Source: Streptomyces sp. F001
GTDB taxonomy: Bacteria > Actinomycetota > Actinomycetes > Streptomycetales > Streptomycetaceae
Length of the DNA stretch: 64,000 nt
Direction of reading: 5' to 3'
NCBI RefSeq assembly: GCF_004187715.1
Contig: NZ_QZWF01000004.1
Location: forward strand, 310,001-374,000
The notes under the pieces are model-generated. The model did not search any database. It worked only from the letters and a program-made list of their open reading frames with translations, and was not told where the DNA came from. The position numbers and the translations under genes are program-made. The first letter of the stretch is position 1, and each line of letters begins with the position of its first letter. Below are positions 26,324 through 35,914 of the stretch, piece by piece.

Positions 26324-26965
26324 ATGTCCGAAGGCACCCTGTGGAGCACCGACCTCGGCGCCCCGCTCCACATCGACACGGATGCCAACCCAGACCTCTG
26401 GGGCTATCTTCACCTCCAGATCGACAAGAAGACCTTCAAGGAGTGGCTGGACCCCCACCTGACCGGCCTGGCCGCCGTCCACGACATCGAACTCACCCGC
26501 AAACTGCGACGATTCCACAAGAGCTTCTACGAGCAGACGATCGTCACGCTCCGGGACAAACTCCAGGCCGACGAGGCGTTCATCTACCACCCCGTTCCGC
26601 TGACCTACATGCCGCTGGTGATGCACGCCACCCGCCTCCACTGCGAGGCCCGTGACGCGGTCTCCTGCGAGGGAGTCACCGCGCTCACCGTGCCGCACCC
26701 GGACATTCCCGAGTGGCAGCAGCGAACCGGCAGTATTCCGTTCGCCTCTCCACACCTGGGCGCGGACGGGGTCCGGGTCACCCGCTCTTACCCTGCGGAC
26801 AGCACCATCATGATGACCTCGGTGACGTACCACTGGCACACCCCGCCCGGCCTCCCCGACGTCCTGCTCCGCGGGCACCACGACGATCCGGAAGTGATCG
26901 CCGCGGCAATGGAGGCACTGGACGACTTCGCGCGGACGCTCCGACTTCCCGGGACGGCCCATTGA
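26324..26965 (+). CDS. Conserved hypothetical protein, last gene of the type VII-like operon
   Basis: 213 residues starting MSEGTLWSTDLGAPLHIDTD, 41 bases after the previous gene with an AGAGA-type ribosome site. It is soluble, with a His/Cys-containing middle (YMPLVMHATRLHCEARDAVS) and a beta-rich C-terminus (TIMMTSVTYHWHTPPGLPDV). It closes with a helix, EVIAAAMEALDDFARTLRLP, the same closing pattern (helix of about 20 residues after a strand block) as the preceding protein. The two may be related helper proteins. No named family recognised. Confidence 0.6.
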   Translation: MSEGTLWSTDLGAPLHIDTDANPDLWGYLHLQIDKKTFKEWLDPHLTGLAAVHDIELTRKLRRFHKSFYEQTIVTLRDKLQADEAFIYHPVPLTYMPLVMHATRLHCEARDAVSCEGVTALTVPHPDIPEWQQRTGSIPFASPHLGADGVRVTRSYPADSTIMMTSVTYHWHTPPGLPDVLLRGHHDDPEVIAAAMEALDDFARTLRLPGTAH

Positions 26966-27093
26966 CCGGCTCCGCCTGGGGCGGATTCAAGCGGTGAGCA
27001 TTGTTGAGCGGCATTCCGCATGCCCCGTCCAGGACGCCAAGTACTACAGCCTCAGGTCTTGTGACTGCTGATCGGTGATGTCGTTGTCTGGTC

Positions 27094-27147
27094 ATGCTGG
27101 TTGATGTGGCGCCGGAGCACGTGGAGGGGTGGGCGGAGGAACTGCCC
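27094..27147 (+). pseudogene. N-terminal scrap of an IS701-type transposase
   Basis: ATG 27094 opens MLVDVAPEHVEGWAEEL, resembling the first residues of IS701-type transposases (V.PEHV.GW..EL). After 27145 the sequence changes abruptly into the 3' break of a minus-strand WXG100-like gene. It is therefore one end of a lost insertion that truncated that gene. Confidence 0.4.
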
Positions 27148-27340
27148 TTCATGAGCTTTTCGCGGTTCTTCTTCCAGTTTTCGAAGAAGTCGTCGAAAAC
27201 GTCTCGCAATGTGTCGCTGCCGAGCTCATCGCCGTAGCCGTCAGCGGGTTTGCGTGCTCCTTGAACTCCCGGTGGATGCGGTAGAGCGAGTCCGAGCAAT
27301 CCTTGATCAATTGGAGGTCGTACCGAGTTCTGTCTGCCAC
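27148..27340 (-). pseudogene. WXG100-like gene, frameshifted and truncated
   Basis: From GTG 27340 the protein reads VADRTRYDLQLIKDCSDSLY, RIHREFKEHAN. Then a one-base shift is needed to continue PADGYGDELGSDTLRDVFDD, FFENWKKNREKLMKG. This aligns with the WXG100-like protein at 23595 (YEFLADCERKL..., ADVMEDFVDNWDDYRTRLVE). The last third is missing beyond about 27148, where a transposase scrap begins. So the locus once carried at least three Esx-like genes. Confidence 0.7.
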
Positions 27341-27435
27341 CCGTCCAGACTTTCTGCCTCATGGGTCACCCGTACGGGCGCGGTGGGACACGGCATGTGC
27401 CCCACCGCGCCCAAACAGCGTGGTGGCAGCCGACG

Positions 27436-27744
27436 TCAGCTGCTCTTGGCGCTCCGCGCCAGCTGCTCATCCAGCTGCTCGTAAGCCTCCTTGGCCTTCT
27501 TCAGGAACTCGGACATGCCCTCGAGCCCCTCCATGGCCTTCTTCGCGCCCTTGGTGAAGTCCTTGAAGGACTCCTCGAAGGCGGCGGAGCCCTTCTGGGT
27601 GGTGTAGCCGTTCTCGACGAGCGCGCGGATGCGGTCGTCGATCGAGTCGAGCTCGCCGTGCAGCCGGTGCATGTCCTTCAGAAGCTTGCCGGCTTCCTTG
27701 TCCATCTCGGCATATGTGATATCTGCGTCTTTGCCCTTGGCCAT
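27436..27744 (-). CDS. WXG100 family (EsxA-like) protein
   Basis: 102 residues: MAKGKDADITYAEMDKEAGK, a long helix (LLKDMHRLHGELDSIDDRIRALVE), a turn (NGYTTQKGS) and a second helix ending EAYEQLDEQLARSAKSS. The tail YEQLD fits the YxxxD/E type VII export signal. The turn has Y-T-T instead of a strict W-x-G. ATG 27744 is 5 nt after GGGAGGGAG. It is transcribed divergently from the FtsK-type motor gene 256 bases away and is the best candidate for that motor's core substrate. Confidence 0.82.
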   Translation of the reverse strand: MAKGKDADITYAEMDKEAGKLLKDMHRLHGELDSIDDRIRALVENGYTTQKGSAAFEESFKDFTKGAKKAMEGLEGMSEFLKKAKEAYEQLDEQLARSAKSS

Positions 27745-27999
27745 GACGGCTCCCTCCCGTTTTGTCGCCGCAGGGCCTGCCCCCGTGGCTCTGATGCCGC
27801 GGACCGACGGCACAGCCGCCCGGACATCCGCGTGAGCAAAGATCTTACGGGTGAGGCCGTTGGGATCCCAGGGGAGTTGTGGGAGCGAAGCGTGAACTGA
27901 TGCACATCCCGTTGCCCGGGTGAAAGGTGGGGCGGCTAAGGTCACTCCGTTGCTTGAAGCGTTCCGGGGGGCGGCCTCAGCCCAGCGAGGAGGACGAAC
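27745..27999. promoter_or_regulatory. Divergent promoter region, WXG100 gene / type VII motor
   Basis: 255 bases between two divergent starts. No gene and no clear inverted repeat were seen. Both transcripts must start here, which would co-regulate substrate and motor. A ribosome site GAGGAGG precedes the GTG at 28000. Confidence 0.4.
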
Positions 28000-30900
28000 G
28001 TGCGCCTGAGTCTGACCGTCGTCGATCCGATCGGCGGGGCCGCCGCCGATGTGGTGCTCGATGCCGATCCGGAGTCGAGCGTCGGTGACATCACTCGGGA
28101 GTTGGCCCGGCAGGTCGGTCTCGGTGGTGATGGCGACGGTGCGCAGATCATTCCCATCGGGGGGCAGCGCCATCCCGGGGGCAGTAACGCGCCGCAGGCG
28201 TACGTCGACGGGTACGCCCTCGACCCCGGCGCCACCGTCGCCGGATCGCCCCTGCGCGAAGGCGCCGTCGTCAGCCTGCATGATCCGGCGGGGTGTCTGC
28301 TCGGCGAGCCGACCGGCGTGGTCGAGTTCCGTGTCGTCGGCGGGCCCGCCGCCGGTGCGGTGCATCGGCTCGGGGTCGGGCGGTACGACATCGGTGGCGG
28401 ACCCGCCGCACACATCCGTATCGACGATCCCGAACTCGCCGACCGTGCCGCCACCTTGTCCATCGCCATCGACGGCACCTGCAAGATCGCCGTTCATGAC
28501 AAAAGCTCCGACAAAGAGGACGGCGCCCGGCTCGACGGCGAACCCCTCGACGGCGACTCCTGGCCCCTCGGCGCACAACTCGCCCTCGCCAACAGCTTGT
28601 TGGAGATCGTCGCGTACAGCCCGCCCAACGCCGCCCTCAAGTGGTCCGAGGACGGCACGGGTCTGGACTACAACCGGCCCCCGCGCCTGCGCCCTGCCGA
28701 GCGGCAGACCCGGTTCCGGCTGCCCTCCCCGCCCGGCGAGTTCGAGGCCCGTCCGCTGCCCTGGCTGATGGCGCTGTTCCCGCTGGTCGGCGCCGTCGTC
28801 ATGGTGCTGATCTTCCAGCGCTGGTACTACCTCATCATGGCCGTGCTGAGCCCGATCATGCTCTTCGGCAACTACTTCATGGACAAGAAGCACGGCCGCA
28901 AGTCGCATGCCAAGCAGATGAAGGAGTACAAGGAGACCAAGGAGCGGATCGAGAAGGACGCCCAGGACGCCCTGGTCACCGAGCGGTCGGACAGGCGGCA
29001 GGCCATACCCGACCCGGCCGCCGTCCTCACCTTCGGTACGGGTCCCCGGACCCGGCTCTGGGAGCGGCGCCGCACCGACGCCGACCACCTCCTGCTGCGG
29101 GTCGGCACCGGCCGCGTACCGTCCGAGGTCGTCCTCGACGACCCCGAGCAGGACGACCACAAGCGCGAGGTCACCTGGCACATCGAGGACGCCCCGGTCG
29201 CGCTGCCGCTGAAGGACCTCGGTGTCATCGGTCTCGCAGGGCCCGGCGACTCGGCGCAGGCGCTGGGGCGTTGGGCGGTGGCCCAGACGGCCGTGCTGCA
29301 CAGCCCGATGGACGTGCAGTTCTATGTGCTGACCGAGAACGAGGCCCATCCCCGCTGGGACTGGGTGCGCTGGCTGCCGCACTCCCGGCCCTCCGGCGGC
29401 CAGGACGTCAACGTGCTGATCGGCACGGACTCCGAGACCGTCGGCGCCCGCGTCGGCGAGCTCACGCAGGTGCTGGACGCCCGTCAGAAGGCCCTGAAGG
29501 AGTCCGGGGGGCGCGCCGACGGTGGGCCGGCGTTCTCCGACCCGGACATCGTGGTCGTATGGGACGGTTCGCGGCGGCTGCGATCCATGCCAGGTGTCGT
29601 ACGACTGCTGCGCGAGGGCCCCGGCGTCAGCATGTACGCCATCTGCCTCGACGAGGAGGAGCGGTTCCTGCCCGGTGAGTGTCAGGCGGTCGTCGTCGCC
29701 GAGCCCCTCCGGCAGGCCGCCGACGCGACGGTCACCCCGCAGCCCACCGCCCCCGGCGGCTTCCCCTCCTTCCACGCCTGGCACCAGACCGCCCAGCAGC
29801 CGGACGAGAACCCCGACCAGGCACCCGAGCTGCGGCTGCGCGTCGAGCAGAGCGGCGCCCGGCGCATCACCGACGTACGGCCGGACTTCGTCTCGTCCGC
29901 CTGGTGCGCTCGCCTGTCCCGCTCCCTCTCCCCCCTGCGGGACATCAGCGGCGAGACCGAGGACTCGGCGCTGCCCGCGTCCAGCCGCCTCCTCGACGTC
30001 CTCCAGCTGGAGCCGCCGACGAGCGATGCGATCGGCGCGCGGTGGCGGATGGGCGGCCAGTCGACAATGGCCGTGATCGGTGAGTCGTACGACGGTCCGT
30101 TCGGCATCGACCTGCGCAAGGACGGTCCGCACGGTCTGATCGCCGGTACGACCGGTTCCGGTAAGTCGGAGCTGCTGCAGACCATCGTGGCGGCGCTCGC
30201 GGTCGCCAATACGCCGGAGAACATGACCTTCGTCCTCGTCGACTACAAGGGTGGTTCGGCGTTCAAGGACTGTGTGAAGCTGCCGCACACCGTCGGTATG
30301 GTCACCGACCTCGACGCCCACCTCGTCGAGCGGGCGCTGGAGTCGCTGGGTGCCGAGCTGAAGCGGCGCGAGCACATCCTCGCCGCCGCCGACGCCAAGG
30401 ACATCGAGGATTATCAGGACCTCGTGCGCCGGGATCCGTCCCACCCGCCGGTGCCCCGACTGCTCATCGTCATCGACGAGTTCGCGTCGATGGTGCGGGA
30501 CCTGCCCGACTTCGTCACGGGTCTGGTCAACATCGCCCAGCGAGGGCGTTCCCTCGGCATCCACCTGCTGCTGGCCACCCAGCGCCCGAGCGGTGTCGTC
30601 TCCCCGGAGATCCGCGCCAACACCAACCTGCGTATCGCGCTGCGTGTGACCGACGCCGGCGAGTCCAGCGACGTCATCGACGCGCCGGACGCCGGTCACA
30701 TCTCGAAGAGCACGCCGGGTCGGGCGTACGTACGGCTGGGGCATGCGTCCCTCATCCCGTTCCAGTCGGGACGCGTGGGCGGTCGTCGGCCCGGTGCGGC
30801 CGATCCGCAGACGCTCGCGCCCTGGGCCGGTGAGCTGGCCTGGCAGGACCTGGGGCGGGCCGCGCTGCGCAAGCCCAAGACGGAGGCGCGCGAGGAGGAG

Positions 30901-32571
30901 GAGATCACCGACCTGAAGGTGCTGGTGGACGCGGTGCGGGAGGCGAACACGGCGCTCGCCATCCCCGCCCAGCACTCCCCGTGGCTGCCCGCCCTGGAGG
31001 AGACGCTCCTGCTCGACGACATCCCGGCCGTCCGTGCCCAGGGCGCCCTGCCCGCGGCCCCGTACGGCGTCGAGGACCTGCCCGCCGACCAGGCCCGCCG
31101 CCCGGTCGCCGTCGACTTCGCCACGTTCGGGCATCTGCTCGTCGGCGGCGCCCCGCGCACCGGCCGTTCGCAGCTGCTGCGCACCATCGCCGGCTCGCTC
31201 GCCCGGACCAACTCCTGCGCCGACGTGCACCTCTACGGCATCGACTGCGGCAACGGCGCCCTCAACGCACTGACCCGGCTGCCGCACTGCGGCGCGGTCG
31301 TCGGACGCAACCAGACGGAGCGGGTCGTCCGCCTCTTCGCCCGGCTCTCCGGTGAAGTCACCCGCCGTCAGGACCTGTTGGCCGAGAAGGGCTTCGCCGA
31401 CATCGGCGAGCAGCGGGCGGCGGCCGGGTCGGAGGACGAGCGGCTGCCGCACATCGTGCTGCTGCTGGACCGCTGGGAGGGCTGGCTGCCCACGCTCGGC
31501 GAGTACGACCACGGTGACCTCACCGACCAGCTGATGACGATGATGCGCGAGGGCGCGAGCGTCGGCATCCACGTGATCATCACCGGTGACCGGCAGGTGC
31601 TCGCGGGCCGGATCAGTTCGCTCACCGAGGACAAGTACGGCCTGCGGCTCGCCGACCGCGGTGACTTCTCCATGCTGGACATCAACTCCCGCAAGGTGCC
31701 GGAGGAGATCCCGCCGGGCCGTGCCTTCCGCAACGAGACGGCGACGGAGACGCAGTTCGCGCTGCTCTCCGAGGACACGACCGGCCAGGGCCAGGCGGCC
31801 GCGCTGATCGCCATCGGCGACGCGGCGACGGCCCGCGACGCGGACGTTCCGCGCTCGCGCCGCCCGTTCCGCGTCGACGTCCTGCCCAACCGCATCTCCT
31901 TCGCGGACGCCTACGCGATGCGCGATCCGCAGACGGCCAGCTCCCCTCTCTGGGCGATGGTCGGCGTCGGCGGCGACGAACTCACCGCGTTCGGCCCGGA
32001 CCTGAGCGAGGGCGTGCCGGCGTTCGTCATCGGCGGCCCGGCCAAGTCCGGCCGCAGCACGGTGCTGCTCAATTTCGCCCGCTCGTACCTCGCCCAGGGC
32101 GTACGCCTGGTCATCGCGGCACCGCGCCAGTCGCCGCTGCGTGAACTGGAGGGCCAGGAAGGCGTGTTGGAGGTCTTCACCGGACGGGACATCGACGAGG
32201 ACGAGCTGGAGGAGGCCATCAAGCCGGCCACACCGGACCAGCCGATCGCCGTCCTGGTCGACGACGCCGAGGTGCTGGACGACTGCGACGCCGAGGACGT
32301 CTTCAAGCGCATCCTGCAGAGCGGCACCGAGGAGGGCCTCGCGGTCGTCATCGCCGGTGACGAGGAGGAGATCTGCGACGGCTTCTCCGGCTGGCAGGTC
32401 GACGCGAAGAAAGCCCGCCGCGGTGTCCTGCTGTCGCCGCAGGAGACGTCCTCGGGCGAGCTCATCGGCATCCGTACGACCCGCAGCATGGTCGGCGGCC
32501 CGATCGCGCCGGGCAAGGGGATGCTGCATCTGGGCAGCGGGGAGCACATTACGGTCACCACGCCGATGTGA
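28000..32571 (+). CDS. FHA-FtsK/SpoIIIE type VII secretion ATPase (EssC/EccC-type)
   Basis: A 1523-residue membrane motor that drives WXG100 export. A ubiquitin-like/FHA-type N-terminus (about 1-200; GVVEFRVVGGPAAGAVHRLG, VGRYDIGGG) precedes two membrane helices (about 250-290; LMALFPLVGAVVMVLIFQ, YYLIMAVLSPIMLFGNYF) and three FtsK-like domains. Domain 1 has an intact Walker A (GTTGSGKSELL, about 712) and Walker B (LLIVIDEFASM, about 820). Domain 2 (GGAPRTGRSQLL, about 1046) and domain 3 (GGPAKSGRSTVL, about 1342) have Arg replacing the Walker Lys, as in many EssC/EccC proteins where these act as substrate-controlled regulators. The order FHA-TM-TM-three ATPases is the EssC plan. Other ESX membrane genes (EccB, EccD, EccE, mycosin) are not in this window. 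Confidence 0.92.
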   Translation: MRLSLTVVDPIGGAAADVVLDADPESSVGDITRELARQVGLGGDGDGAQIIPIGGQRHPGGSNAPQAYVDGYALDPGATVAGSPLREGAVVSLHDPAGCLLGEPTGVVEFRVVGGPAAGAVHRLGVGRYDIGGGPAAHIRIDDPELADRAATLSIAIDGTCKIAVHDKSSDKEDGARLDGEPLDGDSWPLGAQLALANSLLEIVAYSPPNAALKWSEDGTGLDYNRPPRLRPAERQTRFRLPSPPGEFEARPLPWLMALFPLVGAVVMVLIFQRWYYLIMAVLSPIMLFGNYFMDKKHGRKSHAKQMKEYKETKERIEKDAQDALVTERSDRRQAIPDPAAVLTFGTGPRTRLWERRRTDADHLLLRVGTGRVPSEVVLDDPEQDDHKREVTWHIEDAPVALPLKDLGVIGLAGPGDSAQALGRWAVAQTAVLHSPMDVQFYVLTENEAHPRWDWVRWLPHSRPSGGQDVNVLIGTDSETVGARVGELTQVLDARQKALKESGGRADGGPAFSDPDIVVVWDGSRRLRSMPGVVRLLREGPGVSMYAICLDEEERFLPGECQAVVVAEPLRQAADATVTPQPTAPGGFPSFHAWHQTAQQPDENPDQAPELRLRVEQSGARRITDVRPDFVSSAWCARLSRSLSPLRDISGETEDSALPASSRLLDVLQLEPPTSDAIGARWRMGGQSTMAVIGESYDGPFGIDLRKDGPHGLIAGTTGSGKSELLQTIVAALAVANTPENMTFVLVDYKGGSAFKDCVKLPHTVGMVTDLDAHLVERALESLGAELKRREHILAAADAKDIEDYQDLVRRDPSHPPVPRLLIVIDEFASMVRDLPDFVTGLVNIAQRGRSLGIHLLLATQRPSGVVSPEIRANTNLRIALRVTDAGESSDVIDAPDAGHISKSTPGRAYVRLGHASLIPFQSGRVGGRRPGAADPQTLAPWAGELAWQDLGRAALRKPKTEAREEEEITDLKVLVDAVREANTALAIPAQHSPWLPALEETLLLDDIPAVRAQGALPAAPYGVEDLPADQARRPVAVDFATFGHLLVGGAPRTGRSQLLRTIAGSLARTNSCADVHLYGIDCGNGALNALTRLPHCGAVVGRNQTERVVRLFARLSGEVTRRQDLLAEKGFADIGEQRAAAGSEDERLPHIVLLLDRWEGWLPTLGEYDHGDLTDQLMTMMREGASVGIHVIITGDRQVLAGRISSLTEDKYGLRLADRGDFSMLDINSRKVPEEIPPGRAFRNETATETQFALLSEDTTGQGQAAALIAIGDAATARDADVPRSRRPFRVDVLPNRISFADAYAMRDPQTASSPLWAMVGVGGDELTAFGPDLSEGVPAFVIGGPAKSGRSTVLLNFARSYLAQGVRLVIAAPRQSPLRELEGQEGVLEVFTGRDIDEDELEEAIKPATPDQPIAVLVDDAEVLDDCDAEDVFKRILQSGTEEGLAVVIAGDEEEICDGFSGWQVDAKKARRGVLLSPQETSSGELIGIRTTRSMVGGPIAPGKGMLHLGSGEHITVTTPM

Positions 32572-32614
32572 GGGGCGCGGGAGAATGAGCGGCGGCTCCC
32601 GCGTCCCCGCGCCC
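32572..32614. terminator. Terminator between convergent motor and kinase genes
   Basis: GGGGCGCGGG (32572-32581) can pair with CCCGCGCCC (32606-32614), with an inner GGGAG/CTCCC stem. It sits in the 47 bases between the two convergent stop codons. Confidence 0.5.
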
Positions 32615-32618
32615 GCCG

Positions 32619-34241
32619 CTACTTGACCTTCGACATCCGCGCCTCGGGATTCCCCGACTCCTTGCTGTCCGACTCGTACGTCAGGTCATCCCCCGTCGGA
32701 ATCAGCCGAACCGTCGTCGCCGCCGGATTGCACCCGCCGTGGTTCTCCTTGGCGCCCACCGACGTCGCGACGAGCTGCTTCTCCGTCGCCTGCTTCAGGG
32801 TCAGTACGTCGACACAGACGCCGCCCAGCTGGTCGGTCTGCCGGAGCCGCCCCAGCTCCTCGCCGACCTCCGCGTCCCGGACGGTGATACGGAACGTGCC
32901 CAGGGGCAGGTTGCCGTCGAGGGCGGTGCCCTGACCCTCCCAGGTGCCGAGGTAGCGGGCGGGGACGGCGGAGGCGGTGGCCGGGGCGGAGTCGCCCGGC
33001 GTTGCGGACTGGGACGGGGCGGCCCCATCCGCACTGTCCCGACGGTCGTCCGGCAGCAGGTCGAACACGAACACCGACCCCACCGTCACCGCCGCCAGCG
33101 CCCCGGCGACCGCGAGCGCGACCGTGCAGCTCAGCCAGCGGCCCCGCCCACCGGCCTCCGGTGCCGCCGTCGCGGCGAACGTGACGGAGAGCTTGCCGGG
33201 CCGTCTGCCCGACGTCGGGTCCGGGTCCTCCGGCTCCGCCTGGCGCGGCTCGGGCACGACGCCCGGCATCACAGGAGGCGGCCCGAACTCCCCCACGGCC
33301 GGCTCGCTGAATTCCACCGGCCCCGAAGGAGCCGCCTCCGTCGCCGTCTCCAGATTCAGCAGCTCCACGGCAGTACGGCTGACCTGCTCCACCAGCATCC
33401 CCGGCAGCCACCCGCCCGCGACCAGCCGCGCCGCCCCCTCGGGCGCCAGCCGCCGGGCCACCTCCGCCGGGGTCGGCCGCCCACTCGGCTCCTTCGCCAG
33501 GCATGCCTCGACGATCTCCCGCAACAGCCCGCCCTCCAGGGCGTCGAGCTGCGGCTCCTCGTGGACGACCTTGTAGAGCAGCGCGGCCGAGGAGTCCCCG
33601 GGGAAGGGCGGCTCGCCGGTTGCCGCGTACGCCAGTACCGCGCCCAGTGAGAAGACGTCGGCGGCTCCGGTGACCCCTTTGCCCAGGATCTGCTCGGGTG
33701 CCATGTAGCCGGGCGAGCCGACCGAGACTCCGGTGGAGGTCAGGGAGGCCGTGCCGTCCGTGGCGCGGGCGATGCCGAAGTCGATCAGCAGGGGGCCGTC
33801 CAGCGTCAGCAGGACGTTGGACGGTTTCACGTCCCGGTGCACCAGGCCCAGTTCGTGCACCGCCGCGAGCGCCTCGGCGAGGCCCGCACCCAGTACTCGT
33901 ACGGAATGCGTGGGCAGCGGACCGCCGTCCGTGACCGCCGCGGTCAACGACGGGCCCACCGCGTACGCCGTGGCGACCCATGGCACCGGCGCCTCCGGGT
34001 CCGCGTCGAGCACCGGCGCGGTCCAGGCGCCGCCCACCCGCCGCGCGGCCTCGACCTCGCGGCGGAACCGGGCGCGGAACTCCTCGTCGAGCGCGAAGTG
34101 CGGGTGCACGACCTTCACCGCGACGGTACGGCCCCCTGCGCTGCGGCCGAGATACACCCGGCCCATTCCGCCCGCACCGAGCCGGCCGAGCAGCCGGTAG
34201 GGCCCGATGCTCGTGGGCTCGTCGACTCCGAGCGGCTGCAT
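32619..34241 (-). CDS. Transmembrane Ser/Thr protein kinase (PASTA-less, Pkn-type)
   Basis: 540 residues from ATG 34241. The N-terminal kinase domain shows the glycine loop LGAGGMGRVYLG, the Lys in TVAVKVVH, catalytic HRDVKPSNVLL, DFGIAR and the activation-loop end GSPGYMAPEQ. A Pro-rich juxtamembrane linker, one membrane helix (LSCTVALAVAGALAAVTVGSVFVF) and an extracellular domain of about 140 residues (ARYLGTWEGQGTALDGNLPL, GVCVDVLTL, NHGGCNPAATTVRL) follow, probably a ligand sensor with a disulfide. It converges with the FHA-bearing secretion ATPase. FHA domains bind phospho-threonine, so this kinase may signal to the motor. mqnA lies just upstream in the same direction. Confidence 0.9.
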   Translation of the reverse strand: MQPLGVDEPTSIGPYRLLGRLGAGGMGRVYLGRSAGGRTVAVKVVHPHFALDEEFRARFRREVEAARRVGGAWTAPVLDADPEAPVPWVATAYAVGPSLTAAVTDGGPLPTHSVRVLGAGLAEALAAVHELGLVHRDVKPSNVLLTLDGPLLIDFGIARATDGTASLTSTGVSVGSPGYMAPEQILGKGVTGAADVFSLGAVLAYAATGEPPFPGDSSAALLYKVVHEEPQLDALEGGLLREIVEACLAKEPSGRPTPAEVARRLAPEGAARLVAGGWLPGMLVEQVSRTAVELLNLETATEAAPSGPVEFSEPAVGEFGPPPVMPGVVPEPRQAEPEDPDPTSGRRPGKLSVTFAATAAPEAGGRGRWLSCTVALAVAGALAAVTVGSVFVFDLLPDDRRDSADGAAPSQSATPGDSAPATASAVPARYLGTWEGQGTALDGNLPLGTFRITVRDAEVGEELGRLRQTDQLGGVCVDVLTLKQATEKQLVATSVGAKENHGGCNPAATTVRLIPTGDDLTYESDSKESGNPEARMSKVK

Positions 34242-34313
34242 GGCGTGCGCCCCCTTCCCCCCGTACGCCTCCACTGTCCCGCAGCGTATAGTCCCGCCGC
34301 TCGCGCGAGATCC

Positions 34314-34333
34314 CTACGGCTGGAGCAGATCCT

Positions 34334-34351
<18 letters not shown>
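34314..34351. repeat. 18-bp tandem duplication at the mqnA 3' end
   Basis: CTACGGCTGGAGCAGATC occurs at 34314-34331 and again at 34334-34351. The second copy encodes the final residues DLLQP and stop of mqnA. The first lies just after the stop and would encode the same ending, so it is a duplicated gene tail. Confidence 0.85.
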
Positions 34352-35182
<831 letters not shown>

Positions 35183-35490
35183 ATCCGGAGGCTAGCGTCC
35201 GCCGGGCGGGCGCTGACCCTGTGGGGTGACGTGCGAGTCTGGGCCCCACCGTCATCTGGAGTAGTGGATGTCAAACGTTCGGGTGACGTGATCTTGACCT
35301 CTATTGCTTTCGGCTTCCCGCGTGCTAGGCTCGCCGCAAGTTGCAGTTTGGTTTCCCTTGCAGTACAGAGCCTGCGGAGCATGTGACCGCGGGCTCTCGT
35401 CGTTCTCAGACGGGTGCAGTTGTGCAGAATCTCGATCTTCACACTTGCTGGTTCTGGAGCAGGGCAACCCTTTGAGCCCAAGGAGGGCTT
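35183..35490 (+). promoter_or_regulatory. Promoter and long 5' leader of the cold-shock gene
   Basis: About 300 gene-free bases upstream of the cold-shock ORF. A fairly AT-rich stretch (GTGATCTTGACCTCTATTGCTTTCGG region, 35286-35311) could hold the promoter. It is followed by a leader of up to 170 bases ending in AAGGAGG (35479-35485). Long structured leaders are typical of cold-shock mRNAs, whose translation depends on temperature. No exact promoter can be assigned by eye. Confidence 0.45.
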
Positions 35491-35694
35491 ATGGCTACCG
35501 GAACCGTGAAGTGGTTCAACGCCGAAAAGGGCTTTGGTTTCATCGCCCAGGAAGGCGGCGGCCCCGACGTCTTCGTCCACTACTCCGCGATCAACGCGAG
35601 CGGCTTCCGCTCTCTTGAGGAGAACCAGCAGGTGTCCTTCGACGTCACCCAGGGCCCGAAGGGCCCGCAGGCGGAGAACGTCACCCCGGTCTGA
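35491..35694 (+). CDS. cspA: Cold-shock protein, CspA family
   Basis: 67 residues, one OB-fold. RNP1 KGFGFIAQ and RNP2-like VFVHYSAI are present, as is the family opening MATGTVKWFNAEKGFGF. It binds single-stranded RNA/DNA and melts mRNA structure at low temperature, or acts as a general RNA chaperone. ATG 35491 lies 5 nt after AAGGAGG. It is a single-gene transcript ended by the hairpin at 35738. Length and sequence are normal for Streptomyces copies. Confidence 0.96.
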   Translation: MATGTVKWFNAEKGFGFIAQEGGGPDVFVHYSAINASGFRSLEENQQVSFDVTQGPKGPQAENVTPV

Positions 35695-35737
35695 TCTGAT
35701 GATCTGATCCTCCGATCCGGATCGAGCGCAGTACCCA

Positions 35738-35775
35738 AGGAGCCCCGCGCCTTCGGCGATGGGGCTCCTGCCTTT
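35738..35775 (+). terminator. Intrinsic terminator of the cold-shock gene
   Basis: AGGAGCCCC (35738-35746) pairs with GGGGCTCCT (35761-35769). An inner CGCCTTCGGCG hairpin fills the loop, and GCCTTTT follows. This is a classic stem plus T-run, 44 bases after the stop. Confidence 0.9.
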
Positions 35776-35914
35776 TCCCGAGTAGCCCGAGCCTCCCGAG
35801 CAGCCAGAGCATCCCGAGGTGAATTCTCCGAGAATTCCTTCCCCCCTCTCCTTTGACGGCAGTGGCCTCAGGCGCGCGGCCGGTTGTCAGTGGGAGTGGA
35901 TAAGGTCGCCGACC

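Noticed and set aside
27436..32547. 1703-codon minus-strand frame antisense to the secretion motor
   Set aside because: Only its last 102 codons (the WXG100 protein) are real. The rest is an antisense shadow of the FtsK-type gene with no recognisable domain.
28000..34241. A complete ESX/T7SSa cluster
   Set aside because: No EccB, EccD, EccE or mycosin genes occur in the window; only the motor, Esx proteins and putative cargo are present.
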